Origin: Bacteroidales bacterium
GTDB lineage: Bacteria; Bacteroidota; Bacteroidia; Bacteroidales; UBA932
NCBI GenBank assembly: GCA_017472115.1
Contig: JAFUQW010000051.1
Span: 1-26,540, forward strand
Direction of reading: 5' to 3'
DNA: 26,540 nucleotides
Below, piece by piece: positions 7,718-16,248 of the stretch. The first letter of the stretch is position 1, and every line of letters begins with the position of its first letter. The translations under genes were made by a program, and so were the position numbers. Below the pieces are notes generated by a model. That model was not told the origin of the DNA. It made no database searches and saw nothing but the letters and a program-made list of their open reading frames with translations.

Positions 7718-9168
7718 CACTTTTCGCGTTTGAATATCATTGAAATGGCTATAAATACAGGGAATATTTCGAGTCGTCCCAGAAACATGTCGAATGAGAA
7801 GATCAGTTTGGACATTTCCGGCTGCATCGAATAATTCTCAAGACTCGCCACTCCCCCGAGTCCGGGGCCGACGCTGCCGACTGAAGAAATCACTCCTGAA
7901 ATGGCTTCAACAGGCTCTGATCCGCATAGGATGACCGCCAGGACAGACACGAAGATGACCATTACATATACTACAATATAAAGGAATACCGAACTGACGG
8001 CACTGTCCGGGAGATGATGACCGCTCATCCTCACCTGTGACACGGATGAAGGATGGAGCCTGCGTCTTATCTCTGTGGAAATGGCCTTGAAGGAAATGAT
8101 GATTCTGTCAACCTTGAGTCCTCCGGTAGTGGAACCAGAGCATCCGCATTGGATTCCTGCCATCATCAGTATTACTCCGGCAAGATAAGGCCATGAGGAA
8201 TTGTCACATGTTGCGAACCCGGTGGTTGACATATAGCTGACCACATTGAATGAGGCATCGATCCAGGCCTTTCCCCACGAATCATAGCCACCGTCGGACA
8301 TGAGAGAGAACATGATGATCAACGACATGACTGCAATGGAACCGATGTAGTATTTCACGACGGTATTGTTGAGAGGCTTGAGCGAACGGGTAGCGAATAC
8401 GGCATATATAAGTCCGAAATGCATGGCGGCCAAAGCCATGAACACCATGGCAATGGCATTGATGAGATCGGACTGGAAATAGCCTATCGAAAGGTTCTTG
8501 GTGCTGAATCCTCCGGTGGCTGCTATGCTGAAGGCGTGGTTCACGGCATCGAAAAGAGGCATGCCGGCAGCCCATAACAGCAATGTGGAGACAAGTGTCA
8601 GTCCAAGATATACCACTGTTATGACCTGCACTACCTTTGTTGACTTGTAGCGGTAGCCCTCCTTGGACAGAGATGACATCTCCATATTGGTAAGCTTCAG
8701 GCGATAAGGACTTGCCTCCGGTATGACGAGAAGGAGGAACACCACGACTCCGAGTCCGCCGATGTAGTGGGTGGAAGAACGCCAGAACAGAAGGCTTTTC
8801 GGAAGTGCCTCGATGTCGTTCAGAATTGTGGAACCGGTGGTAGTATAACCTGAAACGCTTTCAAACCAAGCATTTACAAGAGTGAATTCCCCTCCCCACA
8901 AGACATACGGAAGCATTCCGAAAACAAAGGAAAGTATCCATGCGATAATAATGGTCAGGAAGCCGTCCTTCATCGTCAGAGCCGGCGACTTTCTTACAAA
9001 TATAAATGGGAAAGAACCTACAAGAAGAGTTATTATGAAACTCAGAAGAAGAGGTGTAAATGCAGAATCCATTCCGTTCAACACCGATATGATGATGGAC
9101 AGAAGCATGAACAGGGCACTCACCAGAAGCGCCTTGCCTACGTTGACGGATATCGCCCTAATATTCAT
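7717..9168 (-). CDS. trkH: TrkH family potassium uptake protein (copy 2, complete)
   Basis: 483 aa, integral membrane, the pore-forming subunit of a Trk/Ktr-like potassium uptake system. All four pore loops are visible: SGYTTTGSTIL (about 109-119), AATGGFST (about 220), MSTTGFATCD (about 315-324) and ISSVGSVGPGLG (about 430-441). The Gly of each filter loop is present. The length is typical. It begins 11 bases inside the end of the HAMP sensor gene, so the two are probably translated together, and its stop overlaps the helicase start. The usual NAD-binding TrkA gate subunit is not encoded in the window and would have to be elsewhere. It is a paralogue of the partial gene at 1-1033. Confidence 0.96.
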   Translation of the reverse strand: MNIRAISVNVGKALLVSALFMLLSIIISVLNGMDSAFTPLLLSFIITLLVGSFPFIFVRKSPALTMKDGFLTIIIAWILSFVFGMLPYVLWGGEFTLVNAWFESVSGYTTTGSTILNDIEALPKSLLFWRSSTHYIGGLGVVVFLLLVIPEASPYRLKLTNMEMSSLSKEGYRYKSTKVVQVITVVYLGLTLVSTLLLWAAGMPLFDAVNHAFSIAATGGFSTKNLSIGYFQSDLINAIAMVFMALAAMHFGLIYAVFATRSLKPLNNTVVKYYIGSIAVMSLIIMFSLMSDGGYDSWGKAWIDASFNVVSYMSTTGFATCDNSSWPYLAGVILMMAGIQCGCSGSTTGGLKVDRIIISFKAISTEIRRRLHPSSVSQVRMSGHHLPDSAVSSVFLYIVVYVMVIFVSVLAVILCGSEPVEAISGVISSVGSVGPGLGGVASLENYSMQPEMSKLIFSFDMFLGRLEIFPVFIAISMIFKREK

Positions 9169-9979
9169 TCTTTAGTGCCTTGATCCTCTTCTTGAGTTCA
9201 ACATTTTCTTCTATCAGTTCGGTCAGGCCGGTGTTGATGTTGGCCAGCTGGTCGTCTCCGTCGAACACCCCGCTGTAGCGGTGTCCCGTCAGCCTGTACT
9301 GATCGACTCCTGCCGACATCCTATATATGGGATTTACATAATTCGACATGGTGAAGTAGAAGAGCAGGAAGATCAGAAGGATACCAGCCCCCACAGACAC
9401 GACTCCCGGCATGATGCTGCGATAGAAGCCTGCGTCAAAGTTTTCGGAATTATACCTCAATTCATTGTGGATAACCTCGTTCAGGGCACCCAGATTATTG
9501 ATCAGTTCATTGTACTGGGGCTGAAGGCTTCCGAAGAACCATTCGCCCGTGTCAACATTGTCGGCCAGAAAGACTTCATCAAACTTCAGTGATGTCTTGA
9601 CGAACCTGTCGAATGAAGTGACAACGGAATCCAGCATCGGGAGACCCGCCTGGGACGTGAATGTGCTCCTGAGCGAGTCCGCCTGAGCACGGAATGCCTC
9701 CATATCGAAAGCCGGCATCTTTGAAATGTCATTCTGGACTACCACAGCAAGCATCTGATGATTGTATTCCTGAGTCAGGTCGGAAAGTCTCTGGGAGAGA
9801 TTGATGCTGTGGATGTTGTCAGCTATGAGTTCAGACACATAATCGCTCATGCGGCGATACTCTATGATAGTGATAAGCCCTGACACAAGAAGGATCATTG
9901 CAAGGGATCCCAGGCTGTAAAACAGCTTTTTCCTCAGTGAAGGTCTTTTTTCCTTTCTATTCTTTCTAAACAAGCCCAT
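9158..9979 (-). CDS. Membrane sensor with HAMP domain but no output domain
   Basis: 273 aa. A basic cytoplasmic N-terminus is followed by membrane helix 1 (about 19-42), a periplasmic, mostly helical domain (about 43-187) that looks like a four-helix-bundle sensor, membrane helix 2 (about 188-211), and a HAMP-like segment (212-261) with NPIYRM and DDQLANINTGL, ending in a short charged coiled coil (ELIEENVELKKRIKALKNEY-like end). There is no kinase, cyclase or methyl-accepting domain after the HAMP, so the protein stops where an output module normally starts. The 11-base overlap with trkH suggests that it acts on, or together with, the potassium channel. That partnership is inferred. A role as a general chemoreceptor is unlikely without the signalling hairpin. 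Confidence 0.8.
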   Translation of the reverse strand: MGLFRKNRKEKRPSLRKKLFYSLGSLAMILLVSGLITIIEYRRMSDYVSELIADNIHSINLSQRLSDLTQEYNHQMLAVVVQNDISKMPAFDMEAFRAQADSLRSTFTSQAGLPMLDSVVTSFDRFVKTSLKFDEVFLADNVDTGEWFFGSLQPQYNELINNLGALNEVIHNELRYNSENFDAGFYRSIMPGVVSVGAGILLIFLLFYFTMSNYVNPIYRMSAGVDQYRLTGHRYSGVFDGDDQLANINTGLTELIEENVELKKRIKALKNEY

Positions 9980-10004
9980 AATAAAAATGTTTTGGCATAA
10001 GCTA

Positions 10005-10012
10005 CAAAGGTA
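10005..10012 (-). promoter_or_regulatory. -7 box for the sensor/TrkH/helicase/DPP IV operon
   Basis: Minus strand TACCTTTG fits TAnnTTTG and ends 25 bases before the ATG at 9979. It lies four bases outside the left inverted repeat of the element at 10016-10212. Confidence 0.6.
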
Positions 10013-10015
10013 ATA

Positions 10016-10212
10016 AGAAACTGTTTAAATTTTTCTCCGAAAAATCATTAATTGTTGAAACTGAATAAATCTATTTGCCTGTTATGTGTCTTTTCGGCAT
10101 ATTTTTCCTCTTTTCTTCGTCAGATAGCACCGCTATCCTCCTCTGAAAACAGAAAAAATCTTCTCGAAAATACATCATAATATTTCAAATGATAAAATTT
10201 TAAACAGTTTCT
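10016..10212. repeat. 197-base intergenic element with terminal inverted repeats (MITE-like)
   Basis: AGAAACTGTTTAAA at 10016-10029 is repeated exactly, in reverse complement, at 10199-10212, and the match extends to 18 of 20 bases. The interior has no usable open reading frame, is AT rich, and contains a small perfect hairpin, GATAGC-ACC-GCTATC, at 10123-10137. No clear target-site duplication is visible. It could be a miniature inverted-repeat element, a conserved Bacteroidales intergenic repeat, or a pair of operator sites for the two divergent promoters just outside its ends. Confidence 0.6.
10123..10137. other. Hairpin inside the intergenic element
   Basis: GATAGC and GCTATC are separated by three bases (ACC), giving a six-base-pair stem. 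It is near the middle of the element and could form in RNA or as a cruciform. There is no following T run, so it is not a typical terminator. Confidence 0.5.
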
Positions 10213-10223
10213 AAATTTCTCAG

Positions 10224-10231
10224 TATATTTG
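10224..10231 (+). promoter_or_regulatory. -7 box for the fucosidase gene
   Basis: TATATTTG matches TAnnTTTG and lies 26 bases before the ATG at 10258, just outside the right inverted repeat. No good -33 box is seen. Confidence 0.55.
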
Positions 10232-10257
10232 AGGTCGAAACAACATTACATTACTAT

Positions 10258-12690
10258 ATGAATCGACTTGTCCTTGCCATCTTGCCTTTGGCAATCATCA
10301 GCACCGCATGCTCTGACCAGTATGATGAGCGGTTTGACTCTGAACACATACTATGGTACGATTCTCCGGCAGAAGACTGGGAAGAGACGCTTCCACTCGG
10401 CAACGGCAGATTAGGTATGATGCCGGACGGAGAGATAAGAGAGGAGTGCATAATTCTCAATGAAATTTCATTATGGAGCGGCAGCGAAGCGGATTATGCG
10501 AATCCTGATGCTGCTGAAAGTCTGCCTCTCATCAGGGAACTGCTGCTTGAAGGCAGGAATGCGGAGGCTCAGGAGGTGATGTACGAAAGATTTGTTCCGG
10601 ACAAGCCATCTGATGGCGGGACTTACGGAGGATATCAGGTTCTGGGAGGACTTTTCCTCAGCCATCATACCCACACTTCCTTCAGCGGCTCTCAGGATTC
10701 TCCATATCCATACAGAAGATGGCTGGATCTTAGAACTGCGACAGCAGCCACTTCATATACCGTTGACGGCACGGAGTTCAGACGTTCATATCATATTGAC
10801 CGTGAGGCAGATGTAATGAGCGTCAGCCTGTCGGCATCCGAGGATGAAGCCATAAGTTTCGACATGCGCATGATCAGGCACAGGGATGTAAGCATGGAAC
10901 TGACTGAAGAAGGATGGCTGAAGATAAGCGGCGAGCTGGACAGCGGTGCGGAAGATGTGCAGGGGTTGAGATACTCCGCATACGCAGCGGTCACTACCCA
11001 AGGAAAGAAGGCTGTCATAGAAGGACTGCTGCCTGATGCGGATTCTTCCGATCCTGTTGAAACGGCTCCGTTCATCAGGGTCGTTGGAGCGGACAAGGCA
11101 TGGATAACGGTCTCTGCTGCGACAAGTTTCTTCGAAGGTGATGAATACGACAATGTGGCTCGCGAAAGGCTTGAATCGGCAATAAGGAAAATTTCGGGAG
11201 GTAAGGTTAAGAGAATGTACAAGGCTTCCGTAAGGAGTCATAAGGAACTGTACGACAGAGCATGGGTGAGCATTTCCGGTGAATCTCCTAATTCGCATCT
11301 GCCCACGGACCGCCGTATTCAGGCATATTCGGAAGGCGGTACGGACAATGCCCTGGCTTCTCTTTACTACAATTACGGACGCTATCTGCTGATATGCTCG
11401 ACGCGTGAAGGAAGCCTGCCGCCAAACCTGCAGGGACTCTGGGCGAACACATACCAGACCCCTTGGAACGGCGACTACCACACAAACATCAATGTGCAGA
11501 TGAATCATTGGATAGCAGAGCAGGGAAATCTTTCCGAACTGCATCTTCCGCTTACCGACCTTGTGATGAGGATGATTCCGAGCGGAACAAAGACAGCAAA
11601 GGATTTCTACGGTCCGCATGCCCGGGGATGGGTCCAGCACATGATGACGAATGTCTGGAACTATACGGCTCCGGGCGAACATCCTTCATGGGGGGCAACA
11701 AACACAGGAGGCGCATGGCTATGTGCACATCTTTGGGAACATTACTGCTACAGCGGAGACAGGGACTATCTCAAGACCGTTTATCCGGCTCTTGAAGGTG
11801 CTTCACGGTTCTTTCTTTCCACCATGTTCCGTGAAAGCAGGAACGGATATCTTGTCACAGGCCCGACATCTTCGCCTGAAAATTCCTTCCTCATGGACGG
11901 AAAGGCTGTGAGCATCTGCATGGGACCGACGATGGACAATCAGCTTGTAAGGGAACTCTTTACCAACACACTCTCGGCAGCCGATGTGCTCGGACATGAA
12001 GAATGCGGGTTCCTCGACAGCCTGAGGACCGCTCTCGACGGAATCGCACCGCATAAGATAAGCGATGAAGGCTATCTGATGGAATGGCTTGAAGATTATG
12101 AAGAGACTGACATCCGTCATCGTCATGTTTCCCATCTGTACGGTCTCCATCCCGGCAATCAGATATCTCCGACACAGACTCCGGAACTTGCCGAGGCTTG
12201 CAGGGTCACATTGAACAGAAGAGGAGATGAAGCCACCGGCTGGAGCCGGGCATGGAAGCAGAATTTCTGGGCACGCCTCGGTGATGGCGACAGGGCCCTT
12301 AAACTCTTCCGCAGTCTCCTGTACCCTGCCGTTCAGGACGGCAGACCAAGCCAGCATATAAGCGGCACATACCCGAATCTGTTCTGCTCTCACCCTCCTT
12401 TCCAGATCGACGGCAACTTCGGAGGTGCGGCAGGTATCGGTGAGATGCTCGTCCAGAGCCACGAGGGCTTCATCAACATTCTGCCTGCCCTTCCAAGTGA
12501 ATGGCCGGAGGGAGAACTGCACGGTTTCAAGGTGCGTGGAGGAGCGTCAATAGACCTTGTCTGGAAGGATGGCAGACCTGAATCCATGACTGTAACCGGC
12601 GGCTGGAATCCCGACATCCGCATAAAGCTCCCGGACGGTTTCCGCGAGCTGACTTTGGAAAAGGGTCAAAAGGCGACTATCAGATTTTAA
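10258..12690 (+). CDS. GH95 family alpha-L-fucosidase-like lipoprotein
   Basis: 810 aa glycoside hydrolase. The N-terminus (hydrophobic stretch ending IISTAC, Cys18) looks like a lipoprotein signal, and the following SDQYDE is acidic, which in Bacteroidota can direct lipoproteins to the cell surface. Family GH95 hydrolyses alpha-1,2-linked L-fucose, or related alpha-galactose linkages, by inversion. Its marks are LPLGNGRLGMM near the N-terminus, HTNINVQMNHW with Asn410 and Asn412, SSPEN with Glu541 (candidate acid), HRHVSHLYGLHPG, and IDGNFGG with Asp718, all in the order known for the family. Likely substrates are host mucin or plant-type fucosylated or galactosylated glycans. No SusC/SusD or other glycan genes adjoin it, so it is not in a typical polysaccharide locus. 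It is a single-gene unit ending five bases from a convergent gene. Confidence 0.93.
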   Translation: MNRLVLAILPLAIISTACSDQYDERFDSEHILWYDSPAEDWEETLPLGNGRLGMMPDGEIREECIILNEISLWSGSEADYANPDAAESLPLIRELLLEGRNAEAQEVMYERFVPDKPSDGGTYGGYQVLGGLFLSHHTHTSFSGSQDSPYPYRRWLDLRTATAATSYTVDGTEFRRSYHIDREADVMSVSLSASEDEAISFDMRMIRHRDVSMELTEEGWLKISGELDSGAEDVQGLRYSAYAAVTTQGKKAVIEGLLPDADSSDPVETAPFIRVVGADKAWITVSAATSFFEGDEYDNVARERLESAIRKISGGKVKRMYKASVRSHKELYDRAWVSISGESPNSHLPTDRRIQAYSEGGTDNALASLYYNYGRYLLICSTREGSLPPNLQGLWANTYQTPWNGDYHTNINVQMNHWIAEQGNLSELHLPLTDLVMRMIPSGTKTAKDFYGPHARGWVQHMMTNVWNYTAPGEHPSWGATNTGGAWLCAHLWEHYCYSGDRDYLKTVYPALEGASRFFLSTMFRESRNGYLVTGPTSSPENSFLMDGKAVSICMGPTMDNQLVRELFTNTLSAADVLGHEECGFLDSLRTALDGIAPHKISDEGYLMEWLEDYEETDIRHRHVSHLYGLHPGNQISPTQTPELAEACRVTLNRRGDEATGWSRAWKQNFWARLGDGDRALKLFRSLLYPAVQDGRPSQHISGTYPNLFCSHPPFQIDGNFGGAAGIGEMLVQSHEGFINILPALPSEWPEGELHGFKVRGGASIDLVWKDGRPESMTVTGGWNPDIRIKLPDGFRELTLEKGQKATIRF

Positions 12691-12695
12691 CGGCT

Positions 12696-13490
12696 CTACA
12701 AAGTGAACATCGGAGACGGATACTGACGAGGAAGACACCTTAGAGACACTGTACCGGAAGGCACACCGAGGGAAGTCAGAGCATCAGACGAGCATCTGTA
12801 GGCAAGATCATGAGTATTATTGTTCTCGCTGAGATGACAGAGAAAGATGTTTCTGAGCCCCGTATGATAGAAACGCCTGACTGCACTCGCGCACTCGTCA
12901 TTTGAGAGATGTCCGCAGCCCTGGACAATACGCATCTTGAGTTCGTATGTATATGGCCCTCCCATAAGCATGTCCATGTCATAATTGGATTCCACGACCA
13001 CAGTATCTGCCTGACGGGCGAACTCCACAGCTTCATCCGTCATTCTTCCGATATCGGTCATTATGACGAAAAGGCGTCCTTCAATGCGGATTGCATATCC
13101 TACAGTCTGGGTTGCATCGTGGGGAACGATGAAATAACGGACCTTGAAACATCCCACATCATTCCATTCCCCTTCCTCAAGAACCTTGCGGCATGGGCCT
13201 ATGGTCGGTGCCGTAAAGGTATGGCGGGCAAGAGCCCTGTGTATGGTGTCGGTCGTATAGACCGGCTTCGACAGACGCTTGCAGAACGATCCAAGGTGAC
13301 GGATATGGTCAAGATGGTCGTGAGTCACAAGCACTGCCGAAAAGGAATCGACAGTGAGGTCATACTCCTGAAGCACCTTCTTCAGGCGTCTGAGACTGAC
13401 ACCTGCATCTATGATTATTCCGTCGTTTTCCGTACCGAGATAGTAGCAGTTGCCGCAGCTCCCGCTGGAGAGACTCATGAACTTCAACAT
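12696..13490 (-). CDS. MBL-fold metallo-hydrolase (YycJ/WalJ-like)
   Basis: 264 aa metallo-beta-lactamase-fold protein. The metal motif THDHLDH places His57, His59, Asp61 and His62, and VPHDATQTVGY, IMTDIGRM and CHLSENNN follow as the later ligand segments. The N-terminus FMSLSSGSCGNCYYLG is characteristic of the YycJ group, for which exonuclease or phosphodiesterase activities and links to cell-wall/replication coordination have been proposed. No signal peptide, so it is cytoplasmic. ATG at 13490 overlaps the HAD stop by one base (TGATG), so it is the last gene of the TPR-HAD-MBL operon. Confidence 0.9.
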   Translation of the reverse strand: MLKFMSLSSGSCGNCYYLGTENDGIIIDAGVSLRRLKKVLQEYDLTVDSFSAVLVTHDHLDHIRHLGSFCKRLSKPVYTTDTIHRALARHTFTAPTIGPCRKVLEEGEWNDVGCFKVRYFIVPHDATQTVGYAIRIEGRLFVIMTDIGRMTDEAVEFARQADTVVVESNYDMDMLMGGPYTYELKMRIVQGCGHLSNDECASAVRRFYHTGLRNIFLCHLSENNNTHDLAYRCSSDALTSLGVPSGTVSLRCLPRQYPSPMFTL

Positions 13491-14134
13491 CAGCGCACCT
13501 CCATTTTTAAAGAAGGGTCACAGAGAACATCCGAGAGCAAGGCAGAAAGATCTGTTCCCGGCTCATAATATACAGCTGGAAGTCCGGCAGCGACCGCACC
13601 ATCCACATTGGTACGGGAGTCGTCTATGAAAAGCATATTCTCTGCAGGTCCGCCGATCTCTTCCATAACCCTCTTATAGAACTCCCTGGACGGCTTCAGC
13701 GCCTTCATCTCAAACGAGAAGAAACATTTTCGGAATATATCCGAAAGGGGTATCCCGGCATTCGTGAACATAGCCGAAGAATAGGGCAGACATATTGAGT
13801 TGTTGTTGCTCAGCATATACAGGTCATAACCGGCAGACATCCTTTTCAGAAGCTCCGCCTTGTAAGGACTTATTCCCACTAAAATGCGCGCCATAGCCTC
13901 ATCGACATCCTGAGGACCGGCACCCGGACATGAATCCGCAAGAATGATCCTGCGGAACTCATCGGCCTCAAGCAGCCCTTCCTCAAGGTCACCCCATATC
14001 CCCTTCTGATGACAAGGATCGATTATCCTGTCAATATCATGATATTCAAGATTCTTCCTGAACGAGTCCTTGCATCCTTCTATGTCAAGATCCACAAGGA
14101 CGCCTCCCATATCGAATATTATTGCTTTCTTCAT
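13490..14134 (-). CDS. HAD family phosphatase (YihX/epoxide-hydrolase N-terminal-like)
   Basis: 214 aa. Motif I is FDMGGVLVDLD with nucleophile Asp8; the second position of the usual DxD is Gly, as in the YihX and epoxide-hydrolase-like HAD proteins. Motif II is MLSNNN, Lys in LKPSREFYKRV is motif III, and LFIDDSRTNV is motif IV. The cap is the small helical type between motifs I and II. Members dephosphorylate sugar phosphates or similar metabolites; the substrate cannot be determined here. The gene follows the TPR gene by 12 bases and overlaps the MBL gene by one base. Confidence 0.9.
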   Translation of the reverse strand: MKKAIIFDMGGVLVDLDIEGCKDSFRKNLEYHDIDRIIDPCHQKGIWGDLEEGLLEADEFRRIILADSCPGAGPQDVDEAMARILVGISPYKAELLKRMSAGYDLYMLSNNNSICLPYSSAMFTNAGIPLSDIFRKCFFSFEMKALKPSREFYKRVMEEIGGPAENMLFIDDSRTNVDGAVAAGLPAVYYEPGTDLSALLSDVLCDPSLKMEVR

Positions 14135-14146
14135 TTTTCTTTGTCT

Positions 14147-16150
14147 TTACTGCTCTTCTTCACAGTATTTGTTAATCACGCTATAGGCATCCTGAACTCC
14201 AAGCTCTCCGGCCCTTGACAAGTCGATGCATCCCTTTTCCTTGTCCTTCAGATAAATGAGCACCAGACCACGATTGAAATAGGCATCTCCCATGTATGGA
14301 TAAAGTTCGATTGCTTTCGTATAATTTTCTATGGAACCGATGTGCTCGGAAGAAAGACAGTAGAGATTCCCGAGATTGTAGTAAATATATGGAATGTCAG
14401 GAATCATCTGCATAGCTGCCTCCATGTCCGCTATGGCTTCGCTATAGTCGTAACTGCGTGTGACACGGTCTCTTACCCGGGCACGTGCAGTTCCTGCATC
14501 ATCCATAGAGAGGACCTGCACATTGCTTTCGATGGAAGATATGAAGTCTATCATCTCCGCACGAAGCACTCCTCTGTTGACATGATAGAATCCATCGTAC
14601 AGACGCTCGATTCCTTCAGCATCGGACGCAGCCTGAATGGCATCGCCGTAATAATTCAGAGAGGAATTGAAGAGTTTTCCGGCATTGTCGTAAAGAGCAC
14701 GCATGAACAGATCCTGAGCAGAAGGATCTTCGGAAGCCCATGCAGCCTTCTCCACCTGTTCGAGCATTTCAGGAGGAAGGTCTGTCTCAACATTCCTGAT
14801 GTCCACTCCGACAGGAAGAGAAGCTTCGAACCTGTCTATAAGAGGATTCTCGTATTTTCTCGAAAGGGCATAGGCCGCAACATTCTTCTCACCGGTCAGC
14901 ACGAATTTATATAAAGGACGCAGCCTGATGTCAATGTCCCTGTGCTGAAGAAGTTCATCATTGAAATCCTTCTTCGCGAATTCCGCATCAAAGCTGAGCA
15001 GGGAGCTGTATTTCTTTGTCGTGTCAGCAAATGAGCCGGCATCGGTGATGTTCTTCTCACGATATTCCTTCACCTTGCGCTGAGCCGTGTCATAGTCTTT
15101 CTTGGAACCCTTGAAGTCCCCAAGAAGATTCTTGACATATGATCGGTTCATATATGCCTTGGCAAAATCTGGATAAAGCTCTATAGCCTTGTCATAGTCC
15201 TCCAATGCATCACGATACATTCCCATTTCAATGAATACAGAGGCTCTGTTGAAATATGCAAGGACATTCTCGGGATTGATGTTCAGCACTCTGTCCAGAT
15301 CGGAAAGAGCATCCTCATATGCCCCGAGACGGGCACTTATAAGTCCTCTGTTGTAAAGTGTGAGTGCATTACCAGGCTCATCGCGAAGAACTCTGTTAAG
15401 ATCATCCATCGCGGAATTGTACTTTTCCAGCTCATAATACATTATGGCTCTGTTGAAATATGCCAGAGTATTGGCAGTATCCAATTCTATCGCCTTGTCC
15501 ATATCGGCTATGGCGCTTTCATAATCTCCCTGAGAAGCGGACAGACGCCCTCTTCTCATATATCCTTCCGGATCGAAGCGGTCGAGCTTTATGGCTTTGT
15601 TGTAATCATTCACGGCCTTAAGCGTATCTCCGAGAAACAGATGACTCGCCCCTCTGTTCAGATATGCTGACGGATCACGCGGCTCCTTCCTGATGTATTT
15701 GTCAAAATCCTTGACAGCCTTGTCGAACTGTTGTGACAGGAAATATGTCACGCCACGGCTGAAATAGAGCCCTATGTTGCCGGGACGAAGATCGATGGCA
15801 TGCTGAATATCTTCCAGTGCAGCCTCATAGTCACCGAATCTGCTGGTGGCGATTCCACGGTAATGGTAACCGTTGGTAAACACCGGATTTATGCTCACCG
15901 AACGGTCGAAATCATTCCTTGCTCCGCGTACATCTCCCAGATTATACTTGGCGATTCCTCTGAAGAAATAATTCCAATAATCGGAAGTATCAAGACGTTC
16001 AAGTATGTTGAAATTCTCTATGGCAGCCGAATAACGTCCTTCGGCCAAAGCCTGACGGCCTCGCATGAAGAATACTTCCTTATCATATTGTGCATGCAGT
16101 CCATGAGATCCCGCCGCCAGAAGCAGGACTGAAACGATGATATATTTCAT
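14147..16150 (-). CDS. Secreted tetratricopeptide-repeat protein
   Basis: 667 aa from ATG 16150; the open frame can be extended to a GTG at 16162, but the ATG starts an ideal signal peptide (MKYIIVSVLLLAAGSHGLHAQ). About ten consecutive TPR units fill residues 25-360, each with the pattern Y-x-x-RG...G-x-Y-x-x-A-x-x-D-x-x-x-A-I-x-L-x-P. A non-repeat middle section (about 375-540) follows, then two or three further TPR-like units (NLGNLY...SIENYTKAIELYP, FNRGLVLIYL...) at the C-terminus. TPR arrays bind protein partners; this one should do so in the periplasm or at the outer membrane. Its partner is unknown. It is the first gene of the operon with HAD and MBL proteins. Confidence 0.9.
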   Translation of the reverse strand: MKYIIVSVLLLAAGSHGLHAQYDKEVFFMRGRQALAEGRYSAAIENFNILERLDTSDYWNYFFRGIAKYNLGDVRGARNDFDRSVSINPVFTNGYHYRGIATSRFGDYEAALEDIQHAIDLRPGNIGLYFSRGVTYFLSQQFDKAVKDFDKYIRKEPRDPSAYLNRGASHLFLGDTLKAVNDYNKAIKLDRFDPEGYMRRGRLSASQGDYESAIADMDKAIELDTANTLAYFNRAIMYYELEKYNSAMDDLNRVLRDEPGNALTLYNRGLISARLGAYEDALSDLDRVLNINPENVLAYFNRASVFIEMGMYRDALEDYDKAIELYPDFAKAYMNRSYVKNLLGDFKGSKKDYDTAQRKVKEYREKNITDAGSFADTTKKYSSLLSFDAEFAKKDFNDELLQHRDIDIRLRPLYKFVLTGEKNVAAYALSRKYENPLIDRFEASLPVGVDIRNVETDLPPEMLEQVEKAAWASEDPSAQDLFMRALYDNAGKLFNSSLNYYGDAIQAASDAEGIERLYDGFYHVNRGVLRAEMIDFISSIESNVQVLSMDDAGTARARVRDRVTRSYDYSEAIADMEAAMQMIPDIPYIYYNLGNLYCLSSEHIGSIENYTKAIELYPYMGDAYFNRGLVLIYLKDKEKGCIDLSRAGELGVQDAYSVINKYCEEEQ

Positions 16151-16161
16151 TACTTTATGCA

Positions 16162-16169
16162 CAAATATT
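16162..16169 (-). promoter_or_regulatory. Possible -7 box for the TPR operon
   Basis: Minus strand AATATTTG matches seven of eight fixed and free positions of TAnnTTTG and ends 12 bases before the ATG at 16150. It overlaps the region of the opposing promoter for the M28 gene. Confidence 0.4.
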
Positions 16170-16199
16170 TCCTGTTATGGGTAATTTTCACTATTTTTG
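16168..16199 (+). promoter_or_regulatory. Promoter of the M28 gene (-33-like TTTC, -7 TATTTTTG)
   Basis: TATTTTTG at 16192-16199 fits TAnnTTTG, and TTTC at 16168-16171 lies 20 bases upstream, close to the expected -33 spacing (consensus TTTG). Because the box lies downstream of the ATG at 16177, it excludes that ATG as start and supports GTG 16249, giving a leader of about 40 bases. Confidence 0.6.
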
Positions 16200-16248
16200 G
16201 CACCTCAATCATCAAAGCAAACTACAAATATACAAATTTATTACGCCC

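Noticed and set aside
10081..10180. A small RNA or terminator in the 10016-10212 element
   Set aside because: The hairpin at 10123-10137 has no T run and no clear promoter inside the element, so neither can be supported from sequence alone.
10786..12522. Long minus-strand open frames (298 and 239 aa) opposite the fucosidase gene
   Set aside because: They are antisense to an intact GH95 gene, with Arg/Cys/His-rich composition typical of shadow frames.
12909..13568. 219-aa plus-strand frame across the MBL and HAD genes
   Set aside because: It runs antisense over two overlapping genes with complete catalytic motifs and has no family resemblance.
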